A stretch of 64,000 bases of DNA from CAYFLR01 sp964343805 (GTDB lineage Bacteria; Bdellovibrionota_B; Oligoflexia; CAYFLR01). The DNA lies in the NCBI GenBank assembly GCA_964343805.1, contig CAYFLR010000002.1, positions 124,001 to 188,000 on the forward strand. The letters run 5' to 3'. Under the pieces are notes generated by a model, which searched no databases, had not been told where the DNA came from, and was given only the letters and a program-made list of their open reading frames with translations. Below are positions 37,037 through 46,394 of this stretch, one piece after another. Position 1 is the stretch's first letter. Every line of letters starts with the position of its first letter. Position numbers and translations under genes: made by a program.

Positions 37037-39825
37037 ATGAAACATTTTAAATCATTTTTATCAGTTTTTTTTCTAGGTTTATTGATATTCAGCCTAGCAA
37101 GCATGGTGGCCTGTAAAAAAGATGATGAACATGATGAGGATGGAGAACACCATGATGGGGAATACCATGATGACTATGGTGGTCCCGGAGGTCCCAGCGG
37201 ATGTGTTGGCTGTGATGGCGGCGGTGGTAGCCTTATGTTTGGTCTCAAGGCTCAAGCTGACTTAAACAATGCCTTTGGTCTACTTGTTGTAGATCCTGAT
37301 GAAGAGGCTTCACTTAACCTCGTAAAGAGACATAATGAAAAGGTGGAAAAGCTCAAATTAAAAGGGGCTCCAACTTTTAAACAAAGCAATAATCAATTCT
37401 CATTAGTGAAAAGTGACGAAACTCATGTGGCCCATTACCTGGAAGATGGAACGGCCTTTGCTTTTCCTTCCATTGCCAAGCGAGGTTTTGGTGTGGTTGA
37501 TGTGGAAGAAGATCCCCGGATGCAAAAGATTAACGAGGAAACCGGAGAGGTTGAGGACGCTCTAACTCAATATGTGACCGATAGCAATGCCTATGATCCT
37601 AATATGAAACTCCCCAAGTTATCCACAATTGCCGTGTCTCCCACCAAGGACATTTATCTTCATTTTGAAGACTCTTTTATCTATAAAGATGCTCCGCACA
37701 GTGAAGATCCTTGGAATCCAAGTAATGGATATCGTTGTCAATTATCTCTGTGTCTGGAGGAACTCTTGATGAACTTCTCGTGAGTTCGCCAGAAAGAGAT
37801 AATTTAGAGTGTATCGACAATAAACATTTTATCCACCATTGGGGTCGATCAAATGATCGGATTTTTCAGTTTAACAATGATGGAGACCTTTACTTTCCTG
37901 GATCTCTCCCTCATAGTGGTGAGACCGTCGTTTATCGTCGCTCTAGAGACGGTGAGACCATAGATGAAGTGATTAACGCGAATATCTGTGTTCAGGACTA
38001 TTTGATCACAGGTATGGGCGGCGTTTTCTATACCGGGCAGACATGTAGCTCTGATAATGGCGGAGGCGGGGGCTTTTTCCGTTATGTAGAGCCAGGTACT
38101 GGCGGTCAAATTCTTGAAATCGCAAGAGATTGGTGGAATTTTATTTATGACACCGCCGTGACTGAGACCTCTAATAATAATAATGAAACGGAAACCACTG
38201 ATAGTGAAGTGGTTGATACCGCAGTCTTTTTTGGTCCTGACCCTCGAAATGCCACCACTGCTTCTTGGGAAACCGCTTGTCTATTTAACTTTAACCCATC
38301 TGAGACCGATCCCACCTCTCGTATTTCTGAGGTGATTACATGTGCTGATGGTCATGGTATATGGAACTGGCTTGAATTAAGAAGATCTGTGGATGTTGAG
38401 GCTTATGGTGAAGGCTATCATAACTATACAGGAAACGATAGCAGTTTTTCACCTTCTGTAGCTTGGAAAAAAGAGTATAGAAGGCGCTGTGAGTCTAAAG
38501 AGGAAGTATTCGCCGGTGGTGGAAGTCAGATTAGTGCTATTAAGCAGACCTCCAAAGGTGAAATTTATGTAATTGGAAATATTCGTAAGAAAAATGAGGG
38601 AGCCCTCTCTTGTAGTGTTGAATTTCAGGGGCCTCACTGTACTCTTGATGGGATACCCACCTTATTGGATAGCAGCGATGCGGCCTATTCCAAAACCACC
38701 TGTGAAGCTGACAGTGGTCTATGGGTGAATAAGGGACGTTGCTCTAATGGAAGTAACGATGCTTCTTGTATAGAACATAGTCGCTCCTGGAATCCTGGAT
38801 TCTGCAGTAATAACGACTACAATAACCAAACCGATTGTGAGGCGGCAATTGGCTGTACCGCTGACTGGTATTACGATCAGACTGATTGTCAAAATGCTGG
38901 TTATGTATGGGGAAATCATGTTTGGCAAACCGGTCGTTGCTCTTCTGACCCCCATGTTTATCGAACCCAATCCGCTTGTGAAACAGCCAGTAAGACTTGG
39001 GAGGTTGATAGCTGGTCGGGGTCATGTACCAGTACAGATGACGAAGACAACGCCAGCTTGTATAACAATGATATTAATTCCTGTATTCCTGAGTGGCATA
39101 CAGAACATGTTCGCTATGACAATGTAAAGACGGACCTCTGTGTAGCTGCTGAAACCGGTGATCGTTCTTCTTGGTGGGATTGGGATCATGCCGATAATAA
39201 CTTTGCTCAAACCGCCGTCACGAACTCTAAATCTGCCTACACCGATTTAGCGGCTCGTTTTCTAGTAGATCGATTTGAATGTGGAATGGTCAATGATAGC
39301 GGTGGCAATTGGACGACTGAGTATTCCGCCTTAGCCAAAGTCAATAGTGATACTAAGAGTCTCGAATTGCTCTCCTTAGAGTCTGAAAAAGCTATTGATC
39401 TATGGCTTATAAATGATCTTCCTTTTTACTCCTCTTATGATGCTTCTTTAGGAAAGTATCTATTAAATGGGGTTTCTACCATTACTGGTGTTTGTATTGA
39501 TAGTGATAAAACTGCTGAGAGCAGTTGTACCGGCGATGATCTTGCTTGGACGCATAGACGTTGTGTTAACTCTGCTTACACGACTAAAGAAACTTGTGAG
39601 GATGAAGGTATGTATTGGCAAATACAGCATCCTAGTACGGTCTTAAGTAACTTTGAAACTTATAACCTCGCAGAGGGAATGTCCGCTAAAGAGATGTTTA
39701 TTGATGGTCTGGACTTTACTAATAATCAGTACAAGTTTGGATCGCTCAATACCGAAAGTGGTGAGCTTTCACTTAAGAAAGGTTTGACTGGGGCTTTAAA
39801 GACGGTGATTATTTTATCGGAATAG
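37037..39825 (+). pseudogene. Giant Cys-rich lipoprotein broken by a -1 frameshift
   Basis: The first frame (to 37783) has a signal peptide with lipobox (ASMVAC), then an Asp/Glu/His/Gly-rich tether (KKDDEHDEDGEHHDGEYHDD). The second frame continues from about 37735 as SVSGGTLDELLVSS to 39825, with no N run between. One missing base near 37745 would join them into about 929 residues. The middle is beta-rich like the gene at 1912-5294 (FRYVEPGTGGQILEIARDWW). The region from about residue 530 has at least four Cys-rich motifs of the form TxxxCExxxxxW-x(4-10)-RCS. Its end overlaps the lytic transglycosylase gene by 17 bases. It may be a real pseudogene or a sequence error. Confidence 0.75.
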
Positions 39826-40561
39826 TCCGATTGAATTCGGCTATATCCTCAGCATATCCTAATACTTTCGCCTGATAATGGTATTGTTCAGCTGGATCTC
39901 CATTGTATCTGACAAGGGCATTCTGGTAAGTCTCATACATGTCATCTGTTTTAAAAACTGTCAGAAGTACTTTTAATAGCACGGCTCCATACACCAAAGC
40001 ATAATCGGGATGTTGTTTCATATGCTCCTTACACTGCCAGTAGCTGTCAGCAACTTCCCATAGGTGATACCATTCCTCCTCATTTATTTCGGGGAGCACA
40101 CAATATTTTAGGACTTTGTTTAAATGTTTGATAGTGGACCTGCGTGCATAATTGTTACCTCTTTGCCCCAGTTGATCATGAACCTCTTGCAGACCTGCAC
40201 TCGTAAACTGAGTAAGGCCAGCTGCTCCGGTGGGACTTACAGCTTGCCTATTAAAGGAAGACTCCTGATAGATGAGTCCGGTAAAAACATTGGCGTCCAG
40301 CGCAAAGCACTCTGAAATCATAAGTATTTTGTCTGCTAACACTTCGGTGGGTAATTCGGGATCAAATCTATTGGGAACCTTAAAAGTGATGAAATCCTCA
40401 ATGGTCTCTTTGCTGGGCTGCTCAAAGAGCAGTAGCTCATTCTCAATCCCTTGCGTGGCAAAGTAGCCTTTAGTGGGGCTAATCTCCTCACTTTTTAAAG
40501 GGGGGAATGAGGCAAGGGTTGTGGAAAGGAAACAAATCCCCAAGAAAGATAAGATCTTCAT
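39809..40561 (-). CDS. Exported lytic transglycosylase (SLT-like)
   Basis: The 250-residue protein has a short signal peptide (MKILSFLGICFLSTTLAS). Its catalytic domain begins at about residue 80 and shows YQESSFNRQAVSPTGAAGLT, where the Glu of QES is the family's catalytic acid and GAAGLTQF is the substrate-groove motif. ALVRYNG near the C terminus matches the usual third motif. Such enzymes cleave peptidoglycan between MurNAc and GlcNAc with anhydro-ring formation. AAAGGA precedes ATG 40561. Transcription converges on the broken lipoprotein gene. Confidence 0.88.
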   Translation of the reverse strand: MKILSFLGICFLSTTLASFPPLKSEEISPTKGYFATQGIENELLLFEQPSKETIEDFITFKVPNRFDPELPTEVLADKILMISECFALDANVFTGLIYQESSFNRQAVSPTGAAGLTQFTSAGLQEVHDQLGQRGNNYARRSTIKHLNKVLKYCVLPEINEEEWYHLWEVADSYWQCKEHMKQHPDYALVYGAVLLKVLLTVFKTDDMYETYQNALVRYNGDPAEQYHYQAKVLGYAEDIAEFNRTIPIK

Positions 40562-40671
40562 ATTAAAGTCCTTTTTTTAGATGGTTATATATAAAAATAG
40601 CAAAAAAGTGACTTTTTAGCAATGCCATGATAAAGGGGGGGGAAACTGAAACTCTTATCAGGAGAATCAAA

Positions 40672-41043
40672 ATGCAGCAAGACTCATCACACTCCTTAGT
40701 TATGGGATATATTCTATGGATATTTGGCTTTATGGGTGCCCATCGTTTCTATTACGGCCGCCCCATATCTGGAACCATTTGGCTATTTACTTTAGGCTTA
40801 TTGGGAATCGGCTGGATAATTGATCTCATCTTAATACCTGGCATGGATCAAGAGGCTGATTTTACATATCGTACCGGTCATACCAACTATGATCTTGCCT
40901 GGATTTTATTGACCTTTCTCGGCGTGTTTGGCGCTCATCGTTTTTATATGGGAAAACTCTTCACCGGTCTTATATATCTACTCACTGCCGGAATAGCTGG
41001 CTTAGGTATCAGATATGANNNNNNNNNNCAGCAACATCCCTAG
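40672..41043 (+). CDS. TM2-domain membrane protein (3' end affected by assembly gap)
   Basis: ATG 40672 has AGGAG 8 bases upstream. The protein contains two TM2-like units: GYILWIFGFMGAHRFYYGRP with GTIWLFTLGLLGIGWIIDL, and ILLTFLGVFGAHRFYMGKLF with GLIYLLTAGIAGLGIRYD. Each is a pair of helices with the conserved GAHRFY turn. The N run at 41019-41028 removes the end of the last helix, so the stop at 41041-41043 is uncertain. TM2 proteins are small membrane proteins of largely unknown role. Confidence 0.8.
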   Translation: MQQDSSHSLVMGYILWIFGFMGAHRFYYGRPISGTIWLFTLGLLGIGWIIDLILIPGMDQEADFTYRTGHTNYDLAWILLTFLGVFGAHRFYMGKLFTGLIYLLTAGIAGLGIRYXXXXQQHP

Positions 41044-41059
41044 TTATTACCACCTGGCT

Positions 41060-41143
41060 GGCCGCACCTCGCCGGCCGCACCTCGCCGGCCGCACCTCGC
41101 CGGCCACACCTCGCCGGCCGCACCTCGCCGGCCACACCTCGCC
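41060..41143. repeat. 14-bp GC-rich minisatellite, six copies
   Basis: Units GGCCGCACCTCGCC start at 41060, 41074, 41088, 41102, 41116 and 41130; copies 4 and 6 have A for G at position 5. The array follows the assembly gap and precedes the 61-bp repeats. It shares the GGCCGC core and period with the minisatellite at 13584-13645 read on the opposite strand. Confidence 0.9.
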
Positions 41144-41150
41144 AATCTAG

Positions 41151-41333
41151 TTAATCCGGCCTTAGAGTTCGTTGATAAATCATTACCGGCTTTTGAGTCT
41201 GCATTTGAAGCTTAATCCGGCCTTAGAGTTCGTTGATAAATCATTAGCGGGTTTTGAGTCCGCTATAGAAGCTTAATCCGGCCTTAGAGTTCGTTGATAA
41301 ATCATTAGCGGCTTTTGAGTCCGCATTTGACTC
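41151..41333. repeat. Three tandem 61-bp repeats
   Basis: Units start at 41151, 41212 and 41273, each with TTAATCCGGCCTTAGAGTTC. The last half of each unit holds GCGG-N9-CCGC or a variant, able to form a small hairpin. The period excludes coding use. With the minisatellite it occupies the gene-free stretch 41044-41581. The remaining 248 bases are AT-rich leader sequence before the TolC-like gene, with nothing recognised. Confidence 0.9.
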
Positions 41334-41581
41334 CTTAAATCGACTATACAATTTCTGGTAATTTATATCACAATTATAATTAAAGACCGCTTTATAATAC
41401 GCAGAAAAATAGATTTTTTTATCACAAAAGTTTAAATACAATCATTCCCTAGTGTCCGACTTATATTAAGTGGGGGAAAATATGTTAATTAGCGCCTGTA
41501 ATTATGAAAAATTCAATTATAACTTTACAAAACCATTAGCTCGAGTTAGATCTACCCTCAGAACTAATTTAAGGAGCAATT

Positions 41582-43024
41582 ATGCGATTACTTATCATGA
41601 CTGGAATTCTAGGACTGACCCTCTCATTATTCACTCCTCTATACGCCGAAGCCGCTCTCACCGCAGATGATGTTAAGAAAATGGTGCTTGAACGCAACCA
41701 ATCGGTAAAAATGGCCTACGAGAAACTTTTCCAATCACGTCAGCAAGTTAAAGTGGCTATTGCCAACTTTTTACCTCGCATCAATTTGATTAGTTTAAGT
41801 ACTGCCATGGTGGGAATTTGGACATCCCTTAAAAGTATTTATTGGTCTAAAGATGTACTCTATTCAGCTCCCACCAACTGGTTTAATTATCGCAGTAGTA
41901 AATATATGGCTTTAGCTGAGAAGTATGTACTAGAAGCTATTAAACTCAATATTCAAAAAGAGGTGGCTCTTCTTTACTACAACATATTATTGGACGAAGG
42001 ATCTCTGGCCATTCTACAAGATGAATTAGCTGTCATATTAGAGCAGATGACTATGCTGCAAACAGAGGTGGATTTAGGACAAAGCGATGGTAAAGAGTTG
42101 GTGGAGAAAACCAAAGAAAAACTCAGCTTAGAAAAGAGCTTGGTTCTGCTAGAAAATATGCTGGTGGCTGAAAGAAGTGCCCTCAAAAATTTGTTATTTC
42201 TATCTCCAGGGCAGGAAGTATTGTTAGCTCCTATAACTGTATCTTTGAATGATGAAATCATGAACAAATCGGTTGAAGAGTACGTTCAAATCGCATTGGA
42301 ACGATCTCCTGAAGTAAAGGAAGCTGGCTACTTAATTCAAGCGGCTCAAAAGAAACGAACTGCAGCTGTTTGGTCTTTCATTGGTTTTTCCGGCATTGGT
42401 TTTGATTACTTCTCTCAGATCCGCATTGGAAATTCTCAGGTGAGGGCCATGCGTAGTAATCGGGATCAAATGCAAGTGGAGATTCAGAACCAGACATTTA
42501 CGGCCTATCACAATATTTTTGACGCCTTTTTACAAGAGAAATTGGAAAGGAAGCATTTAGCATTAAATGAGGAGCTTTTTACCAGAGAACAAACCTATTA
42601 TGACTTAGGAAAAACGGATCTTCATACTCTCCTCAACGCCAAAATGTTGGTGGTGAGAGATCGAAGAAATGTTCACATCGCTAAGTTTAACTCATATGTC
42701 AAAAGAGAAGAGTTAGAACGTCTTATCGGAGAAAGGGTGAATGCAGACACCTCTACGATTACCCAACCAGAAAACTTAGACAATTTAAAAATTCATTCCC
42801 AAGTTAGAAAAAAGTTCAGATGGTACCATCACTCCTTACAGATAGAAGGCAATTTAGAAGGAATAGAAAGTGTCACTTATACTCTCGCAAATTCTCGGCT
42901 AAAGCCTAAGCAAATCACCAATCCCAGTCAGAATTATAAATGGAGCTTCCGTTCCAAAAAGAGAAGTTACACAGTCACTGCATTGGTTAGATATAGTGAT
43001 GGAAGTGAAAAGGAAATCTTCTAG
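41582..43024 (+). CDS. TolC-like outer-membrane protein with C-terminal pYEATS-like domain
   Basis: The 480-residue protein follows AAGGAG and has a signal peptide ending YAEA. Residues 25-390 are long helices with the repeat plan of TolC/OEP proteins (LTADDVKKMVLERNQSVKMA at the start; EEYVQIALERSPEVKEAGYL at the second half). Residues about 398-480 form an unrelated beta domain: RWYHHSLQIEGN, ESVTYTLANSRLKPKQ, KWSFRSKKRSYTVTALVRYSDGS. This resembles the prokaryotic YEATS (pYEATS) domain. It does not lie with an inner-membrane pump. The TolC part is well supported; the pYEATS call is moderate. Confidence 0.75.
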   Translation: MRLLIMTGILGLTLSLFTPLYAEAALTADDVKKMVLERNQSVKMAYEKLFQSRQQVKVAIANFLPRINLISLSTAMVGIWTSLKSIYWSKDVLYSAPTNWFNYRSSKYMALAEKYVLEAIKLNIQKEVALLYYNILLDEGSLAILQDELAVILEQMTMLQTEVDLGQSDGKELVEKTKEKLSLEKSLVLLENMLVAERSALKNLLFLSPGQEVLLAPITVSLNDEIMNKSVEEYVQIALERSPEVKEAGYLIQAAQKKRTAAVWSFIGFSGIGFDYFSQIRIGNSQVRAMRSNRDQMQVEIQNQTFTAYHNIFDAFLQEKLERKHLALNEELFTREQTYYDLGKTDLHTLLNAKMLVVRDRRNVHIAKFNSYVKREELERLIGERVNADTSTITQPENLDNLKIHSQVRKKFRWYHHSLQIEGNLEGIESVTYTLANSRLKPKQITNPSQNYKWSFRSKKRSYTVTALVRYSDGSEKEIF

Positions 43025-43485
43025 CGTTTTGCCTTGCACTTTTTAAGAGCTATTTTAAATTTCTTTTTACTCTTATGCTTACGATAGCTTTTGAGAGCCT
43101 TCTTTTTACAAGTAATATAGCCCTTCCCAGCTTTTAATCCCTTGCGAACACAGACCTTGCGGATGGATTTTACAATTTTCATTTTTACTTTGACAGAGTG
43201 GGGCTTTTTGTACTTTTTCTTGATGGACTTCACACAGGAAGGATATTTTTTTTGCGCTTTGTTTATGGTTTTATCAAGAGCTTTTCCCTTAAGGCCATCT
43301 TTGGCTGCTTTGGCTTTGTTTTTGGCTTTGCTTTTGGCCTTATTAGCTTTTTTCTTGGCCTTGCTCTTGGCGTCTTTGACACTTTTACCGGCTTTTTCTT
43401 TGGCTTTGGAGGTGATGGAATCAAACATTCCTGCTTGCAAAGAGGTGCTAATAATAAAAAGAGATCCTAGAATTATTAATTTCAT
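43021..43485 (-). CDS. Small exported Lys/Ala-rich protein
   Basis: ATG 43485 with AGGAGT 7 bases upstream is chosen over 43524; it gives a signal peptide MKLIILGSLFIISTSLQAG. The mature part of about 135 residues is extremely basic. Residues 25-75 are Lys/Ala-rich repeats (KAKSKAKNKAKAAK) like histone H1 tails. The C-terminal half has four Cys in a K-rich context (KYPSCVKSIKKKY, KVCVRKG, TCKKKA, KKCKAKR) that could form two disulfides. It starts one base after the preceding gene's stop, so it is co-transcribed with it. It could bind LPS, teichoic-like polymers or DNA; that is inference. Confidence 0.75.
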   Translation of the reverse strand: MKLIILGSLFIISTSLQAGMFDSITSKAKEKAGKSVKDAKSKAKKKANKAKSKAKNKAKAAKDGLKGKALDKTINKAQKKYPSCVKSIKKKYKKPHSVKVKMKIVKSIRKVCVRKGLKAGKGYITCKKKALKSYRKHKSKKKFKIALKKCKAKR

Positions 43486-43486
43486 A

Positions 43487-43978
43487 TCAGGACTCCTGCT
43501 TGGGTTCCTCAGACTTTGTTCCACTCGAACCTTCTAGTTCTTTCAGCCTCATTGAAAGCTTGGTGACCACTAAAGCGATCTCTTTGAGATAATCATTCGC
43601 TCTTAGATTGAGTGGATGTCCATACTCACCTTCTAAGAGTGTCTCTTTAATAAACTTACAGATATGATAACTGGCACCTACAATTCGATGGGTTTGCACT
43701 ATAATAAAAGCTCCTCCAAGAACAAAGAATATGAACATAATGATGACCAGTCCGATTCCGAAACCACTGATCTCTTCCATGGCGAAAATTTTAGCCTCAT
43801 CTGAAACTTCAGAAAGCTCAATCATCACTTCCAGAAATTCGCTCAAGGAAATATAGGCGTAAATGCCTACGGTAAGAGTAAAAAGAAAGATGATACCAAA
43901 CATATAGAAGCTGAAACGAAACTGCATGATGGGATCAATGATGAAATTTTTTATACTTCTTTTATCTGATGCGGCCAT
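43487..43978 (-). CDS. Two-helix membrane protein with HAMP-like region
   Basis: The 163-residue protein has a short cytoplasmic start, a transmembrane helix (FYMFGIIFLFTLTVGIYAYI, about 24-43), a 35-residue external loop, a second helix (IGLVIIMFIFFVLGGAFIIV, about 74-93) and a cytoplasmic amphipathic region THRIVGASYHICKFIKETL that looks like a HAMP linker, followed by a coiled coil. It resembles the front part of a chemoreceptor or sensor without an output domain. TAGGAG precedes ATG 43978. Confidence 0.75.
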   Translation of the reverse strand: MAASDKRSIKNFIIDPIMQFRFSFYMFGIIFLFTLTVGIYAYISLSEFLEVMIELSEVSDEAKIFAMEEISGFGIGLVIIMFIFFVLGGAFIIVQTHRIVGASYHICKFIKETLLEGEYGHPLNLRANDYLKEIALVVTKLSMRLKELEGSSGTKSEEPKQES

Positions 43979-43990
43979 AATAAACTCCTA

Positions 43991-44949
43991 TTAATCACCA
44001 AACCCAACCCCAATAGAGATTTGGTGAGTGTTGAGGTCATTGGAAAAGACAAAATAGTAGCCCCAAGTGAGGCGGTCAATATATTTATAGTAGCTTTTTT
44101 CTAGGGACCAGTTGAAGTTGGCTCCTAGAACAAAATTATTCTTAAACCCAAACCAGGTTTGCCATCCCGCTCCAAATTCAAAGGTAAAAGGATAAAAATG
44201 CCCCACGTTGATCATGGGTAAATAGAAGAGCGAGAAAATGAGATCACTGGATTCGGCGTTGGCCACTGGCCAGATCCCTAAGCGTCCTCTTAAGGAGAAA
44301 AAGTTGGTGAGGTGAACTAAAGGAGTCCAGAAAAAGGTGGGGCTTAGGCTGTATCCCCATTTGGTAAACTGCAGAAAAATTTGAGAGGAAAATTCAAAGG
44401 AAACCAGATTAAAACGACTGTTTTGCATGAGAATATCGTACTTTTTAAAGATCCCTTCACCTTAATATTCACAAGGCGGAAGATTTTTCCTTTGAGTGGT
44501 TCGAAGGTCCATTTGACATGAGGCTGGCGAGCGAAGGTTTTTTCTCCAATATCTAATTTAAAAAACTTTCCTTCATAAAAATTAAGCTGATGACCAAGGG
44601 CAGTGACTTTACCTAGCGATGGAAAATCCCATCGGTACTTTAGCTGCTTCTTCCGCTTTTTCCAGGGAATACCTTCCACCATAAGGTAGACGGTTTTTAA
44701 CTCCAGGCTAAATTTTTGCTCTTTAAAATGTTGAATGCGGAATTTACGACCATTGACTATGATCGTATGCACATTCACTTTGGTTTTGACCAGTTGTTTG
44801 CCGTTCCATTTAATTGAGAAGGGAATAAAGGTTCCTTCCACCACATTATCTTTCGGAATAATGCGGATAGATTCTTTAGCAAGTAAGGAGGAAGGTAGGA
44901 GAAGGAAGCAACCGAACAAAACATAGAGTCTTATGATATTCGTTTTCAA
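43991..44949 (-). pseudogene. Exported outer-membrane-type protein split by a frameshift
   Basis: A TTG start at 44949 (GAGAGAA upstream) gives a signal peptide ending LLAKE and a beta-rich first part (PFSIKWNGKQLVKTKVNVHT). The frame fails near 44460 (VKGSL...). A second frame reads IFKKYDILMQNSRFNLVSFE and continues to 43991 with alternating aromatic strands (YSLSPTFFWTPLVHLTNFFS, FNWSLEKSYYKY) typical of a beta-barrel. The span is one base short of 320 codons, so a single-base deletion explains the break. It may be inactivation or sequence error. The function is unknown; the barrel is inferred. Confidence 0.7.
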
Positions 44950-45191
44950 ATATGTTCTCTCGATATATTTGGGTTTATTAATACTTTAATATTAATCTGT
45001 TAAAGCGATCTAAACAAGGTTTATTTATATATATGGTAATGGACCTTGTGACCCTGCATCTCAAATGATATCCTGTAGCTAAAATAAAAATATTATTAAT
45101 TATAGTTGGTTATGAGGTTATTGTCACAATTGAAGAGATCTCTCCGTATTAATTATTGTTTGAACCGGTGTATCAAGGAACTTAAAAAATA

Positions 45192-46394
45192 ATGAAACTG
45201 CTCTATTTATCCATAATGTTTATATATACCAGTGGGTTACATGCCTCTTCTTTTACCAAAGCTCTGCGAGAACTTAAAAATCACGAACAGATTAAGGCAC
45301 TGCAAGCTGACGCATCCTCTTTAGCGCATTTGGCAAAAGTTAAGGGATCGTGGGGGAATCCCAAATTAAAGTTAGCAGCCAAAAACTTCAGTACCGGTAG
45401 CTTTGATTATGCAGGCAATCCTATGACGGGTATCGAATTGGGTTTGACTCAGAAACTTCCCTTGACCAACAAGTACAACCTGCAGGCCAACACCATCTTG
45501 GATATGAAAAAAGCCAAAGAACTGCAAAGACAATTAGCCTTAGAAAAACTCAGTAAAAAACTATGGGAATCTGTGATCCTTGAAAGATTGAAAAGGGAAG
45601 AGATCTCGATACTAAAAGATAATCTGGTTTGGTTACAAAAAATGTCACGAGTCACTCAGAAGCTATACGCCACTGGAAAGGTATCCCAAGCTAATTTGTT
45701 AGATATTCAAACCCGAACTTCTGAGCTAGCTATTTCTTTGAGTAATAAAGATTATGAACTCCAAAGGTTAGAGCCTGATTTTCGTTATTTAATGGGGGAA
45801 AGTTATGAGCCCATTAATCCATCGACCATCCCTTGGACTCGGCTTTTCACCAGTAAAAAGAAGGGCGCATACGATGTGCAAGAAAAAATTCAGCAAGTAG
45901 GTATAAGCTCAAAACAAAAACAAATGAAGGCAGAGAAAATGGCTCGTGTACCAGATCTTATGTGGTCTTTGGGCTATACTTTTCGAGCTGATCCACAGGA
46001 TAATCTTATTACATCTGCTATTACCTTTGATTTACCCTTCTCCGATAGCACCAAGGGAACTTATAAAAAAACAGCCTTTTTAATAAGAACCCATCAAGAG
46101 AAACTGGTCGACTATAAAAATCAAAGGCAACGAAATGGAGACAAAATAAAAAGTGATATTGCCAAGGTTCAGCACGAACTCTCACTGCTTAAGAACCAAA
46201 CTCTGGTTTATGCCCATAATGCGAGAGACATTACTGCCACCTCTTATGGTTTAGGCAATGCCAGTTATATAGAGCTACTTCAAGCCGAACTTAAACTTCA
46301 GCAACTACTAATGCGCCAGGCTGCTCTCCGTTCTCATAGTGACTTGCAGCGAGTTAAACTTAAATTTACATTGGGAGAATCTCTCTATGAATAA
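45192..46394 (+). CDS. TolC-family outer-membrane efflux protein (CusC-like)
   Basis: The 400-residue protein has a signal peptide (MKLLYLSIMFIYTSGLHAS) and the helical repeats of the OEP family, including WGNPKLKLAAKNFSTGSFDY, LGLTQKLPLTNKYNLQANTI and, late, YGLGNASYIELLQAELKLQQ. As the outer-membrane channel of the metal pump it would contact the adaptor encoded next. Its last 8 bases overlap the adaptor start, so the genes are coupled. It is shorter than E. coli CusC (about 450) and lacks an obvious lipobox. Confidence 0.88.
   Translation: MKLLYLSIMFIYTSGLHASSFTKALRELKNHEQIKALQADASSLAHLAKVKGSWGNPKLKLAAKNFSTGSFDYAGNPMTGIELGLTQKLPLTNKYNLQANTILDMKKAKELQRQLALEKLSKKLWESVILERLKREEISILKDNLVWLQKMSRVTQKLYATGKVSQANLLDIQTRTSELAISLSNKDYELQRLEPDFRYLMGESYEPINPSTIPWTRLFTSKKKGAYDVQEKIQQVGISSKQKQMKAEKMARVPDLMWSLGYTFRADPQDNLITSAITFDLPFSDSTKGTYKKTAFLIRTHQEKLVDYKNQRQRNGDKIKSDIAKVQHELSLLKNQTLVYAHNARDITATSYGLGNASYIELLQAELKLQQLLMRQAALRSHSDLQRVKLKFTLGESLYE

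Noticed and set aside
37735..39825. Independent gene starting at TTG 37735
   Set aside because: It has no ribosome site or signal peptide and continues the lipoprotein plan of the frame ending at 37783, so a frameshift is more likely.
41470..41670. Small plus-strand frame upstream of and overlapping the TolC-like gene
   Set aside because: It overlaps the well-supported start at 41582, lacks a convincing ribosome site and has no protein-like pattern.
43142..43537. Hydrophobic plus-strand frames antisense to the Lys-rich protein
   Set aside because: The Leu/Phe-rich composition is only the complement of Lys codons; the minus-strand gene has a signal peptide and an operon position.
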